Assembly (NCBI RefSeq): GCF_036227265.1
Contig: NZ_CP109446.1
Span: forward strand, 7,767,001 to 7,831,000
Source: Streptomyces sp. NBC_01476
GTDB lineage: Bacteria > Actinomycetota > Actinomycetes > Streptomycetales > Streptomycetaceae
Direction of reading: 5' to 3'
Length of the DNA: 64,000 nucleotides
Part shown: piece after piece, positions 16,664-24,003 of the stretch
How positions within the stretch are numbered: the stretch's first letter is position 1
How the letters are laid out: every line of letters starts with the position of its first letter
Made by a program: the position numbers and the translations under genes
The notes under the pieces: generated by a model
The model's database searches: none
Told to the model about the DNA's origin: nothing
The model's input: the letters and a program-made list of their open reading frames with translations, nothing else

Positions 16664-16750
16664 GACGGCCCAGGCGCACGGCTCTCGGTGGACGAACGAG
16701 CCGCTCCCTGATGGTTGACCCCATCCCAGCGCGCCAGTCACGGCTCGCCG
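16664..16750 (-). ncRNA. ZTP (pfl) riboswitch in the glyA leader
   Basis: Read on the minus strand, the leader contains CGTGACTGGCG, then CTGGGATGGGGTCAACCATCAGGGAGC (shown here in pieces: CTGGGAT, ACCATCAGGGAGC), then a variable stem-loop around GGCTCGTTC/CGAGAGCC, then GCGCCTGGGC. This order and these conserved strings match the ZTP-sensing pfl motif known upstream of glyA, folD and purine genes. The element ends about 30 bases before the glyA start. ZTP/ZMP builds up when 10-formyl-THF is low, so the switch should raise glyA under folate shortage. Confidence 0.88.
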
Positions 16751-16996
16751 CGAGCCTACCAACGGGCCGGGCGGCCCGGCGACCTGTACCGCCACCCGGA
16801 CGTGTCGGCCGGCCGCCGGGCGCAGGGGCCGCCGCCCGGGTCGGGATGCCGGGCCGGGTGCCCGGGTCGGGGCGCCCGGCCGGCGGGTGTTTGGATGGGA
16901 GGTGACGGGCCGCGTGCCGGGGACACCCGGCGGTTCGGGCCGGTCGCGGCTGTCCGGGCGCGGGCGGCCGACCCGCCAGTGACGCGATGGAGCCCC

Positions 16997-17977
16997 ATGG
17001 ACCAGTCCCGCCCCCCGGTGAACGCCCGTGTGCGCGAAGGCGCCGGGGTGATCGAACTCGACCGGCCCGCCGCGCTCAACGCGCTCGACCTCACCATGGT
17101 CCGGCTGATCACCCGGGCGCTGGAGGAGTGGCGGGACGACCCGGCGGTACGGTCGGTACTGATCCGCAGCACCTCGCCGAAGGCGTTCTGCGCCGGCGGC
17201 GACATCCGGGCGATGCGGGACGCCGGCGTCCGCGGTGACGACGCGGCCGTCCTTGAGTACTTCTCCGCCGAGTACGCGCTGAACGCGCTGATCGCCCGCT
17301 ACCCCAAGCCGTACACCGCGCTGATTGACGGCTACGCGATGGGCGGCGGTCTCGGCATCTCGGTGCACGGTTCCGCCCGGGTGGTCACCGAGCGGGCGGT
17401 GCTCGCCATGCCGGAGACCGCCATCGGCTTCTTCCCCGACATCGGGGCCGGCTACTTCCTGCCCCGCCTGCCCGGCGCGGTCGGCTGGTACCTCGGCCTC
17501 ACCGGGCTGCGGATCGACGGCGCCGCGGCGGTCGAGTGCGGACTCGCCACGCATTACGTGCCGGCCGCGGAACTCCCCGCGCTGGAGGAGGCATTGCTGG
17601 CCGGGGAGGAGCCCGCCGCGGCACTGGCCCGCTCGGCGGGTGTGCCGCCCCGGTCGGAACTGGCCGGGCACCGTGCGGCGATCGAGCGCTGTTTCACCGC
17701 CCCGGACCTCGACTCCCTGCGGGCCCGGCTGGCCGCCGAGGACGAGGACCGCGAGTGGGCCGACGAGACGCTCGCGGTACTGCGCCGGGCCTCCCCGATG
17801 AGCCTCGCCATCACCTTCGACCTGCTGCGGGCCGGCGCCGGGTCGAGCCTGGAGGAGTGCCTGGCCCGCGAACTGGCGCTGGCCCGCCGTACCGCCCACG
17901 CGCCCGACTTCCATGAAGGGGTGCGGGCCGCACTGATCGACAAGGACCGGGATCCGGCCTGGTCGCCGTATCCGTAG
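16997..17977 (+). CDS. 3-hydroxyisobutyryl-CoA hydrolase
   Basis: A 326-residue crotonase-fold enzyme. It carries KAFCAGGDIRAM (oxyanion hole), YAMGGGLGISVHGSARV and the diagnostic GFFPDIGAGYFLPRLPG, which marks the HIBYL-CoA hydrolase branch rather than simple enoyl-CoA hydratases. It should release 3-hydroxyisobutyrate in valine breakdown. The start at 16997 has GGAG close upstream. It is divergent from glyA and lies 108 bases before a methyltransferase gene on the same strand. No other valine-pathway gene is adjacent. Confidence 0.88.
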   Translation: MDQSRPPVNARVREGAGVIELDRPAALNALDLTMVRLITRALEEWRDDPAVRSVLIRSTSPKAFCAGGDIRAMRDAGVRGDDAAVLEYFSAEYALNALIARYPKPYTALIDGYAMGGGLGISVHGSARVVTERAVLAMPETAIGFFPDIGAGYFLPRLPGAVGWYLGLTGLRIDGAAAVECGLATHYVPAAELPALEEALLAGEEPAAALARSAGVPPRSELAGHRAAIERCFTAPDLDSLRARLAAEDEDREWADETLAVLRRASPMSLAITFDLLRAGAGSSLEECLARELALARRTAHAPDFHEGVRAALIDKDRDPAWSPYP

Positions 17978-18024
17978 CCCGTCATGTGAGACGCGGGTGT
18001 CAGCATCCGGACGTGCGGCGTAAC

Positions 18025-18058
18025 GTGCGTGCCGCGTGCCGCGTGCTGCGTGCCGTGC
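18025..18058 (+). repeat. Short GTGCCGC-type tandem repeat
   Basis: A run of near-identical CGTGC/CGTGCCG units lies in the gap before the methyltransferase gene. It looks like simple slippage and has no evident role. Confidence 0.5.
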
Positions 18059-18085
18059 CGGCCGGACGACCGTGATGGGAGCGCC

Positions 18086-18832
18086 ATGCCCCGGGAATGG
18101 GACGCCAGGACCTATGACTCCTTGCCGCTGCCCCACCTCCGCTGGGGGCGCCGCACCCTCGCCCGGCTGCCGCTGCGGGGCGACGAGCGGGTGATGGACG
18201 CGGGCTGCGGCACCGGGCGGGACACCGAGGGGCTGCTGGACCGGCTGCCCGCCGGCCGGGTGGTCGCGGTGGACGGCTCGGTCCGGATGCTGGAACAACT
18301 GCGGGAGCGGCTGGCCGGACGGCTCGACCGGGTGGAGGTGGTGCGCGCCGACCTGACCGCGCCCCTGCCGTTCGCCGGCGAGGTCGACGCGGTGTTCAGC
18401 GTCGCCGCCTTCCACTGGATCGAGGACCACGCCGCGCTCTTCGCCGCACTGCACTCCCGGATGCGGCCCGGCGCCCGGCTGGTCACCGAATGCGGCGGGC
18501 GGGGCAATGTCACCGCGGTCAACGTGGCGGTCGCCGATGTGCTCGGCACCGCGCCCGACGAGCACTCCTGGGAGTTCGCCGGCGTCGAGGACACCCGCGA
18601 CCGGCTGACCGCGGCCGGCTTCACCGGCATCGGCGTCCGGCTGCGGCCCGACCCGGCCCGCTTCGAACCCGGCGCCCAACTGGAGGCGTTCCTGGCCACC
18701 GTCGTCCTCGGCGCGCACCTGGACGGCATGGCGCAGGGCGACCACGAGGCATTCGTCGAAGCCGTCGCCGGACGGCTGGCCGAACCCGTGGTGGACTACG
18801 TACGGCTGGAGATCTCGGCCACCCGGGCCTGA
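18086..18832 (+). CDS. SAM-dependent class I methyltransferase
   Basis: A 248-residue methyltransferase. The AdoMet site reads VMDAGCGTGRDTEGLLDRLP with the acidic VVAVDGS strand and a following ADLTAPLPFAGEVDAVFSVAAFHWI motif. The overall pattern resembles trans-aconitate 2-methyltransferase and similar small-molecule methyltransferases; the substrate cannot be told. The ATG at 18086 has GGGAG 4 bases upstream. The gene lies downstream of the HIBYL-CoA hydrolase but 108 bases away. Confidence 0.85.
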   Translation: MPREWDARTYDSLPLPHLRWGRRTLARLPLRGDERVMDAGCGTGRDTEGLLDRLPAGRVVAVDGSVRMLEQLRERLAGRLDRVEVVRADLTAPLPFAGEVDAVFSVAAFHWIEDHAALFAALHSRMRPGARLVTECGGRGNVTAVNVAVADVLGTAPDEHSWEFAGVEDTRDRLTAAGFTGIGVRLRPDPARFEPGAQLEAFLATVVLGAHLDGMAQGDHEAFVEAVAGRLAEPVVDYVRLEISATRA

Positions 18833-18931
18833 GCCGCCGGGCCCCGGCCGCGGCCGGATTCCGTACCCGGCGCCACGCCGTGAACGCGGGCACCGGCCGT
18901 ACGCCCGGGCCGCTGTGACACGGGGAGCTGC

Positions 18932-18947
18932 GCTGAACCGGTTGAGC
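18932..18947. promoter_or_regulatory. AACCGGTT-centred LacI-type operator
   Basis: GCTGAACCGGTTGAGC is a near-perfect CG-centred palindrome (one pair off) 127 bases before the LacI start. Its right arm recurs as GGTTCAGC at 18989-18996 and its left arm in a 10-base inverted copy (GCTGAACCGG to CCGGTTCAGC) some 45 bases on. Likely autoregulation by the LacI protein. Confidence 0.6.
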
Positions 18948-18980
18948 GGGGCGACACGTCCGGATCGGCCGACCGGCGGC

Positions 18981-18996
18981 TCTTGGCCGGTTCAGC
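18981..18996. promoter_or_regulatory. Second, half-conserved LacI-type site
   Basis: TCTTGGCCGGTTCAGC has a perfect right half of the 18932 palindrome and a poor left half. It could be a weak second operator or allow looping. Confidence 0.4.
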
Positions 18997-19073
18997 GTTG
19001 TTAAGGTGTGGCCGGTCAGCACCGCCGGCGGTCCGCCGCGCGGGTCCGCCGGTACCGAGGACGTGCAGGACGT

Positions 19074-20105
19074 ATGAGCCCGATGAAGCGTCCCACCATC
19101 GCCGACATCGCCGAGGCGGCGGGGGTCTCCAAGGGCGCGGTGTCGTACGCGCTCAACGGCAAACCGGGCGTCTCGGCGCAGACCCGCGAGCGGATCACGG
19201 AGATTGCCGCGCGGATGGGGTGGCATCCGAGCAGCGCCGCCCGGGCGCTGTCCGACGGGCGGGCCGGCGCGATCGGCCTGGTGGTGGACCGGCCCGCCTG
19301 GGTCCTGGGCATCGAGCCCTTCTTCATGCAGCTGATCTCCGGGGTCGAGGCGGGCCTGGCCGCGACCGGAACCGCGCTGCTGCTCCAGGTCACCCAGGAC
19401 GCCGGCGCCGAGGAGGCCGCGTACCGCCGCTGGTGGGGCGAGCGGCGGGTGGACGGGGTGCTGCTGGTGGACCTGCGGGACGACGACCCGCGGCCCGGCC
19501 TGCTCGCCGAACTGGGCCTGCCCGCGGTGGTGGTGGGCCATGCGGCCGGTGCGTACGGCGCTCCCTCGGTGTGGATCGACGACGCCGCCGCAGTCCGCGA
19601 GACACTGGCCTACCTGGCGGCGATGGGACACCGCAGGATCGCCCGCGTCGCCGGCCCCGCGCGGTTCGTGCACACCCGCGAGCGCGGCGAGGTCTTCGCC
19701 GCGTGCGCGGCCGAACTCTCCCTGCCGGGCGTGCCGTGCGTGCACACCGACTACTCCGGTGAGGACGGCGCCCGCGCCACCCGGCGGCTGCTGTCCGGAC
19801 CGGACCGGCCCACCGCGATCGTCTACGACAACGACGTGATGGCGGTGGCCGCGCTGAGCGTCACCCAGGAGATGGGCATCCAGGTCCCCGGCGAACTCTC
19901 CCTCGTCGCCTGGGACGACAGCGAGCTGTGCCGGCTGGTGCACCCCGCGCTCACCGCGGTCAGCCGCCGGGTGCCGCAGTACGGCGAGCGGGCCGCGGCG
20001 GCGCTGCTCGCGCTCATCCGCGGCGAGAAGGTGGCGGACATGCTGCTGGACGCCCCGGTGCTGGTGCCGCGGGGGAGTACCGCCCCGGCGCCGGCCCGCC
20101 GCTGA
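19074..20105 (+). CDS. LacI family transcriptional regulator
   Basis: A 343-residue repressor. The HTH and hinge read PTIADIAEAAGVSKGAVSYALNGKPGVSAQTRERI, followed by a periplasmic-binding-like sensor domain (IGLVVDRP, VSLVAWDDSELCRLVHPALTAV). The start at 19074 has GCAGGA just upstream; an ATG at 19083 is a possible alternative. It lies directly before the GH30 gene on the same strand, so a sugar-linked role in the wall-degrading cassette is likely. Its own region carries an AACCGGTT palindrome, whereas the GH30 and GH16 promoters carry a different inverted repeat, so the LacI protein may not be their direct repressor. Confidence 0.9.
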   Translation: MSPMKRPTIADIAEAAGVSKGAVSYALNGKPGVSAQTRERITEIAARMGWHPSSAARALSDGRAGAIGLVVDRPAWVLGIEPFFMQLISGVEAGLAATGTALLLQVTQDAGAEEAAYRRWWGERRVDGVLLVDLRDDDPRPGLLAELGLPAVVVGHAAGAYGAPSVWIDDAAAVRETLAYLAAMGHRRIARVAGPARFVHTRERGEVFAACAAELSLPGVPCVHTDYSGEDGARATRRLLSGPDRPTAIVYDNDVMAVAALSVTQEMGIQVPGELSLVAWDDSELCRLVHPALTAVSRRVPQYGERAAAALLALIRGEKVADMLLDAPVLVPRGSTAPAPARR

Positions 20106-20267
20106 GGGTCGGTGCCGCCCGGGCGGCCGGAAACGGATCGAGCCGTTCCGCAGGCCGCCGTCCGGCCTCCATCGGTCTGGACCAATACTGCGCAGGTCAT
20201 CGGGCCTGCCCTCCCCAACACCCCGTTGTTTCACGGTGTTTCATGGATTTCCACCCCTCCTGACGCC

Positions 20268-20296
20268 TTGACGGCCCTCCTGACCGCTAGTTAAAT
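20268..20296 (+). promoter_or_regulatory. Promoter of the GH30 gene
   Basis: TTGACG at 20268-20273 and TTAAAT at 20291-20296 are separated by exactly 17 bases, a good -35/-10 pair. The GH16 promoter at 23848 has the same layout and shares TTGACGGCC and TTAAATCACG. Confidence 0.7.
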
Positions 20297-20319
20297 CACG
20301 ACGCGATATAAGTCGTGAA
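20295..20319. promoter_or_regulatory. ATCACGAC-N9-GTCGTGAA operator overlapping the GH30 promoter
   Basis: Eight-base arms (ATCACGAC, GTCGTGAA; one mismatch at the outer end) flank a 9-base spacer, and the repeat starts on the -10 element. The GH16 gene has the same element with the same spacing at 23876-23900. The position should allow repression. The regulator is not identified. Confidence 0.7.
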
Positions 20320-20403
20320 ACAAGTGATGAAACAAGCGTGCAGACCCCCTCGCTGCACGGTCGTTCATGTCAGGCCCATGCCACTGCCGAAGGGGCAACG
20401 ACC

Positions 20404-22311
20404 ATGAGCTCAGCAACCCGCCGCCGTGCGGGCAGATTCACCCTGCGACGCGTCCTCATCGGAGTGCTGGCCGCCACTGCGGCGGCCGTCACCCCCGCCC
20501 TGGTCCTCCCGTCCTCCGCGAACGCCGCGAACGAGGCCGTGCAGGTCTACCTGACCACCACCAGCGGCTCCGACGGCCGTACCGTCACCAAGGGCCTCCA
20601 GCAGCAGACCGCCACTTCCTTCGCCGCGGGCACCGGCGGCGCCGGCCAGCAGATCACGGTGGACGAGAACACCAAGTACCAGCAGTTCACCGGCGCCGGC
20701 GCGTCCTTCACCGACACCGCCGCCTGGCTGATGAACTCCAGCGGCGCCCTGTCGGCGAGCACCCGCACCTCGGTCATGCAGAAGCTCTTCGACCCGGTCA
20801 ACGGCATCGGCATCGACTTCCTGCGCAACCCGATGGGCGCCTCCGACCTGGCCCGCAGCAACTACACCTACGACGACATGCCGGCCGGGCAGACCGACCC
20901 GTCGCTCACGCACTTCTCCATCGCCCACGACCAGGCCGATGTGCTGCCGCTGACCCAGCAGGCCAAGCAGCTCAACCCGAGCCTGAAGGTGATGGCGACC
21001 CCGTGGACGCCGCCGCCGTGGATGAAGGACAACGGCAGCTACGTACAGGGGTGGCTGCAGTCGCAGTACTACGCGGCCTACGCGCAGTACTTCGTGAAGT
21101 ACATCCAGGCGTACCAGGCGGCCGGCGTGCCGATCGACTACGTGTCCGTACAGAACGAGCCGACCGTCGGCAGCGACTACCCGGGCGCGAACTGGAACGG
21201 CTCGGGGCTGGCGTACTTCACCAAGACCAACCTGCTGCCCGCGCTGCACAGCGCCGGCCTGTCCACCAAGGTCCTCGCGCTGGACTGGAACCCGGACTCG
21301 TACGCCAGTTACGCGGCACCGACGGTGGACGACGCGGCCATCCGCAACGACCCCAACTTCGGCGGCATCGCCTGGCACGGGTACACCGGGAACATCCCGA
21401 CGCAGACCACGATCCACAACCAGTACCCGAACACGCCCCAGTTCGACACCGAGCACTCCGGCGGCACCTGGATCGCCAACCAGCAGAAGGAGGACATGGA
21501 GAACCTGATCGACTACACCCGCAACTACGGGCAGAGCTGGGTGAAGTGGAGCCTGGCGGTCGATCAGAACATGGGCCCGCACAACGGCGGCTGCGGCACC
21601 TGCACCGGCCTGATCACCGTGCACAACGGTGACAGCCGCAGCGGACAGGTCGACTACACCGTCGAGTACTACACGATGGGCCACCTGACCAAGTTCGTGA
21701 AGCCGGGCGCCACCCGGATCTCCTCCACCGACAACTCCACCATCCGCAACGTCGCCTGGCAGAACCCGGACGGCTCCAAGGCGCTCATCGCCTACAACGA
21801 GTCCACCGCCGCCCAGACGGTGCGGGTCAACTGGGGCAACGAGAACTTCTCCTACAGCCTGCCCGGCGGCGCCTCGGCCACCTTCACCTGGTCCGGCACC
21901 CAGGGCACCGGCGGCTCCACCGGCGGCGGCCACACCGGCACCATCACCGGCTACGGCGGCAAGTGCGTGGACGTCGCCGGGGCGAGCAGCGCCAACGGCA
22001 CCGCGGTCCAGCTCTACGACTGCAACGGCACCACCGCCCAGCAGTGGACCGCCACCGGCGGCACCCTGCAGTCGCTCGGCAAGTGCATGGACATCACCTC
22101 GGCCGGCACCGCCAACGGCACCAAGGTGCAGCTCTACGACTGCAACGGCACCGGCTCGCAGCAGTGGACCAAGGGAGCCAACAACACCCTGGTCAACCCG
22201 CAGTCCGGCAGATGCCTGGACGCGACCGGGCCCAGCTCGGCCAACGGCACCCGGCTGCAGATCTGGGACTGCACCGGCGCCGCCAACCAGCAGTGGACGG
22301 CACCCGCCTGA
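20404..22311 (+). CDS. Secreted GH30 glycosidase (beta-1,6-glucanase-like) with ricin-B module
   Basis: A 635-residue secreted enzyme. The signal peptide runs to about residue 42 (SSANA). The GH30 domain covers about 50-500, with acid/base Glu 252 in VQNEPT and nucleophile Glu 350 in FDTEHSGG, and the TPWTPPPWMKDNG and FKWSLA-like WVKWSLAVDQN motifs. This family includes endo-beta-1,6-glucanases and glucosylceramidases; secretion and neighbours favour beta-1,6-glucan of fungal walls. A Gly/Thr linker and a three-lobed ricin-B lectin (CBM13; about 512-635, QW motifs in each lobe) end the protein. AAGGGG lies 8 bases before the ATG. The promoter has a strong operator and the gene ends before a 14-base-stem terminator. 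Confidence 0.92.
   Translation: MSSATRRRAGRFTLRRVLIGVLAATAAAVTPALVLPSSANAANEAVQVYLTTTSGSDGRTVTKGLQQQTATSFAAGTGGAGQQITVDENTKYQQFTGAGASFTDTAAWLMNSSGALSASTRTSVMQKLFDPVNGIGIDFLRNPMGASDLARSNYTYDDMPAGQTDPSLTHFSIAHDQADVLPLTQQAKQLNPSLKVMATPWTPPPWMKDNGSYVQGWLQSQYYAAYAQYFVKYIQAYQAAGVPIDYVSVQNEPTVGSDYPGANWNGSGLAYFTKTNLLPALHSAGLSTKVLALDWNPDSYASYAAPTVDDAAIRNDPNFGGIAWHGYTGNIPTQTTIHNQYPNTPQFDTEHSGGTWIANQQKEDMENLIDYTRNYGQSWVKWSLAVDQNMGPHNGGCGTCTGLITVHNGDSRSGQVDYTVEYYTMGHLTKFVKPGATRISSTDNSTIRNVAWQNPDGSKALIAYNESTAAQTVRVNWGNENFSYSLPGGASATFTWSGTQGTGGSTGGGHTGTITGYGGKCVDVAGASSANGTAVQLYDCNGTTAQQWTATGGTLQSLGKCMDITSAGTANGTKVQLYDCNGTGSQQWTKGANNTLVNPQSGRCLDATGPSSANGTRLQIWDCTGAANQQWTAPA
21940..22305 (+). repeat. Ricin-B (CBM13) coding module, copy 1
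   Basis: About 370 bases coding for a three-lobe ricin-B lectin at the end of the GH30 enzyme. The coded sequence is closely similar to copies 2 and 3 (24900-25265, 25374-25740), with shared stretches such as GKCVDVA-SSANG and LQIWDCTG. Confidence 0.8.
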
Positions 22312-22376
22312 TCCGCTGACACCCCAGGACGGCGCCCGGTGGACCTCTCACCGCCGGGTGCCGCGCTGAAGGAAGC

Positions 22377-22414
22377 AGTCGCCGGTCCGCAACGCTCGAA
22401 GCGGACCGGCGACT
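22377..22414 (+). terminator. Terminator hairpin after GH30
   Basis: Perfect 14-base arms AGTCGCCGGTCCGC and GCGGACCGGCGACT flank a 10-base loop, about 65 bases past the stop. A second weaker hairpin (GGCGCCCGG/CCGGGTGCC) precedes it. Confidence 0.85.
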
Positions 22415-22819
22415 CGCCATGCCCCGGGACGGTGACTTTCCGTGCCCGGGGCCCGCGCCATGCCCATCGATAGGAGGAATTGCCCAAGGCGCCCGTTTGA
22501 CCGCCCGGGCGGGCGACAAGGCCCGGAGGGATGGCCGGGAAGCACCTGTTCGTTGCGCCGGGTTCACTGAGTGTGTTGACCCGTGTGGCCCTGCGCGGGT
22601 AGGTCGCGCGCGCTGCGGGCACCTAATCTGAACGGGCCGTCAGCTGTCCTGCGGCGCTTCCGCCCCTTCGCCCCGCCGCCCGCCGCCACCCTCACCCTCC
22701 GCTTCACCCTCCGTTTCCCCGGCCGGCACACCGCCCCGGCCCCGCCGCCTTCTTCGCCACGCAGAGTCCCGCTCACGGCGGTCCCCCGCCGCCGTACCTC
22801 CCCGCGCCGAGGAGTCCCC
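22415..22819 (+). other. Intergenic leader with a possible promoter
   Basis: About 400 bases lie between the GH30 terminator and the membrane protein gene. A TTGACC (22576-22581) and TAGGTC (22600-22605) spaced by 18 bases could be a promoter. I see no gene here; in-frame extensions of the next gene read as Pro/Arg-rich noise. Confidence 0.4.
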
Positions 22820-23824
22820 GTGACCATCACCCGTACCGAGGGCACTGCCTGGCAGCGAGTTCCGGGGCGCTCGGCCTGGCAGCGCGCCTCCGTACGGTCC
22901 GTGGCGATTCTGCTGCCGATCCTGCTGGTCGCGCTCTTCCTGGTCCGCCAGTGGCCGCTGATCGACTCCAGCGCCGGCCGGCTGAGCTCCGCCGACCACA
23001 CCTGGCTGGCGGTGGCCGCCTTCGCCGCGTTCATGACCTGGGTCTGCTCGTCCACCGCACTGCAGGGCGCGGTGGTGGAGCGGCTGCCGCCACTGCGGTT
23101 GCTGGCCTCGCAGTTCGCCGCCTCGGCGGCCAACCACGTGCTGCCGGCCGGGGTCGGCGGCAACGCGGTCAGCCTGCGCTTCCTGATCCGCCGCGGACTG
23201 ACCCCGACCCGCGGGCTGACCTCGCTGGCGGTGCGGGCCGGCGCCGCCGCGGTGGCCAGGATCATGCTGCTGCTCGCGCTGCTGTCGGTCTTCCCGGACG
23301 CGCTGCACTTCCACCGGATCGCCCCCGGCGGCCTGGTGATGCCCGGCCAGCCGCTGCTGATCGCCGGGGTCGGTGCGACGCTGCTGGTGGTCGTCCTGCT
23401 GCTGCCGCGGTGCGCGCGTCTCGTACGCTGCCGGCTGCGGCTCTTCCTGGCGTCGGTCGCGGACGACCTGCGGGCGCTGCACCGTGACCGCACCCGGGTC
23501 GCGGTCCTGTGGGGCGGCTCGCTGGCCTTCCCGATGATGCACGCGGCGGTGATGGTCGCGGTGGTCCGCGCGGTGGACGCGCCGGTGCCGGTGAGCGGTG
23601 TCGTGGTGGCGTACCTCTTCGCGAGCACCGCGGCGGGCTGGCTGCCGACGCCGGCCGGCCTCGGCTCGCTCGACGCGGCGCTGGGTCTGGCGCTGGTCAC
23701 CGCCGGTGCCTCGGCGGTCGCCGCGACCTCCGCGGTCCTCGGCTACCGGCTCTTCACGGCCTGGCTGCCACTGGTCCCGGGGGTGCTGGTACTGGCGGGG
23801 CTCGTGCGGTACCGCGAACTTTAA
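22820..23824 (+). CDS. YbhN/UPF0104-like integral membrane protein
   Basis: A 334-residue protein with about eight membrane helices. The pattern FAASAANHVLPAGVGGNAVSLRFL near residue 100 and PTPAGLGSLDAALGLAL near 280 match the flippase-like transmembrane domain of lysylphosphatidylglycerol synthetase and YbhN relatives; no synthetase domain is attached. The start is a GTG with GAGGAG 5 bases upstream. It lies between the GH30 and GH16 genes but has its own leader and may have its own promoter, so a link to the wall enzymes is uncertain. A role in membrane lipid transport is inferred only from the family. Confidence 0.85.
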   Translation: MTITRTEGTAWQRVPGRSAWQRASVRSVAILLPILLVALFLVRQWPLIDSSAGRLSSADHTWLAVAAFAAFMTWVCSSTALQGAVVERLPPLRLLASQFAASAANHVLPAGVGGNAVSLRFLIRRGLTPTRGLTSLAVRAGAAAVARIMLLLALLSVFPDALHFHRIAPGGLVMPGQPLLIAGVGATLLVVVLLLPRCARLVRCRLRLFLASVADDLRALHRDRTRVAVLWGGSLAFPMMHAAVMVAVVRAVDAPVPVSGVVVAYLFASTAAGWLPTPAGLGSLDAALGLALVTAGASAVAATSAVLGYRLFTAWLPLVPGVLVLAGLVRYREL

Positions 23825-23847
23825 GGTACAGACCTTTGCCGGAAGTA

Positions 23848-23876
23848 TTGACGGCCGTCGTCTCCCGCCATTTAAA
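23848..23876 (+). promoter_or_regulatory. Promoter of the GH16-GH18 operon
   Basis: TTGACG at 23848-23853 and TTTAAA at 23871-23876 are 17 bases apart, like the GH30 promoter. The surrounding bases TTGACGGCC and TTAAATCACG are shared by both promoters. Confidence 0.72.
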
Positions 23877-23900
23877 TCACGTCCTGAACTAAGACGTGAT
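23876..23900. promoter_or_regulatory. ATCACGTC-N9-GACGTGAT operator overlapping the GH16 promoter
   Basis: A perfect 8-base-arm inverted repeat with a 9-base spacer. It starts on the -10 element and matches the GH30 operator in arms, spacing and position. Confidence 0.75.
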
Positions 23901-24003
23901 GGAAGTCTCACAGGGTGCATCGCACCTCACGGACTGTCAGGAGCATGACCCCCCTTCCGGTTTCTGGCGTTCTGCCGTCTCCCCCCACTGAGGAGTCCGT
24001 TCC

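Noticed and set aside
22134..22622. Minus-strand and plus-strand frames in the gap after GH30
   Set aside because: They overlap a strong terminator, have no start signals, and codon use is poor.
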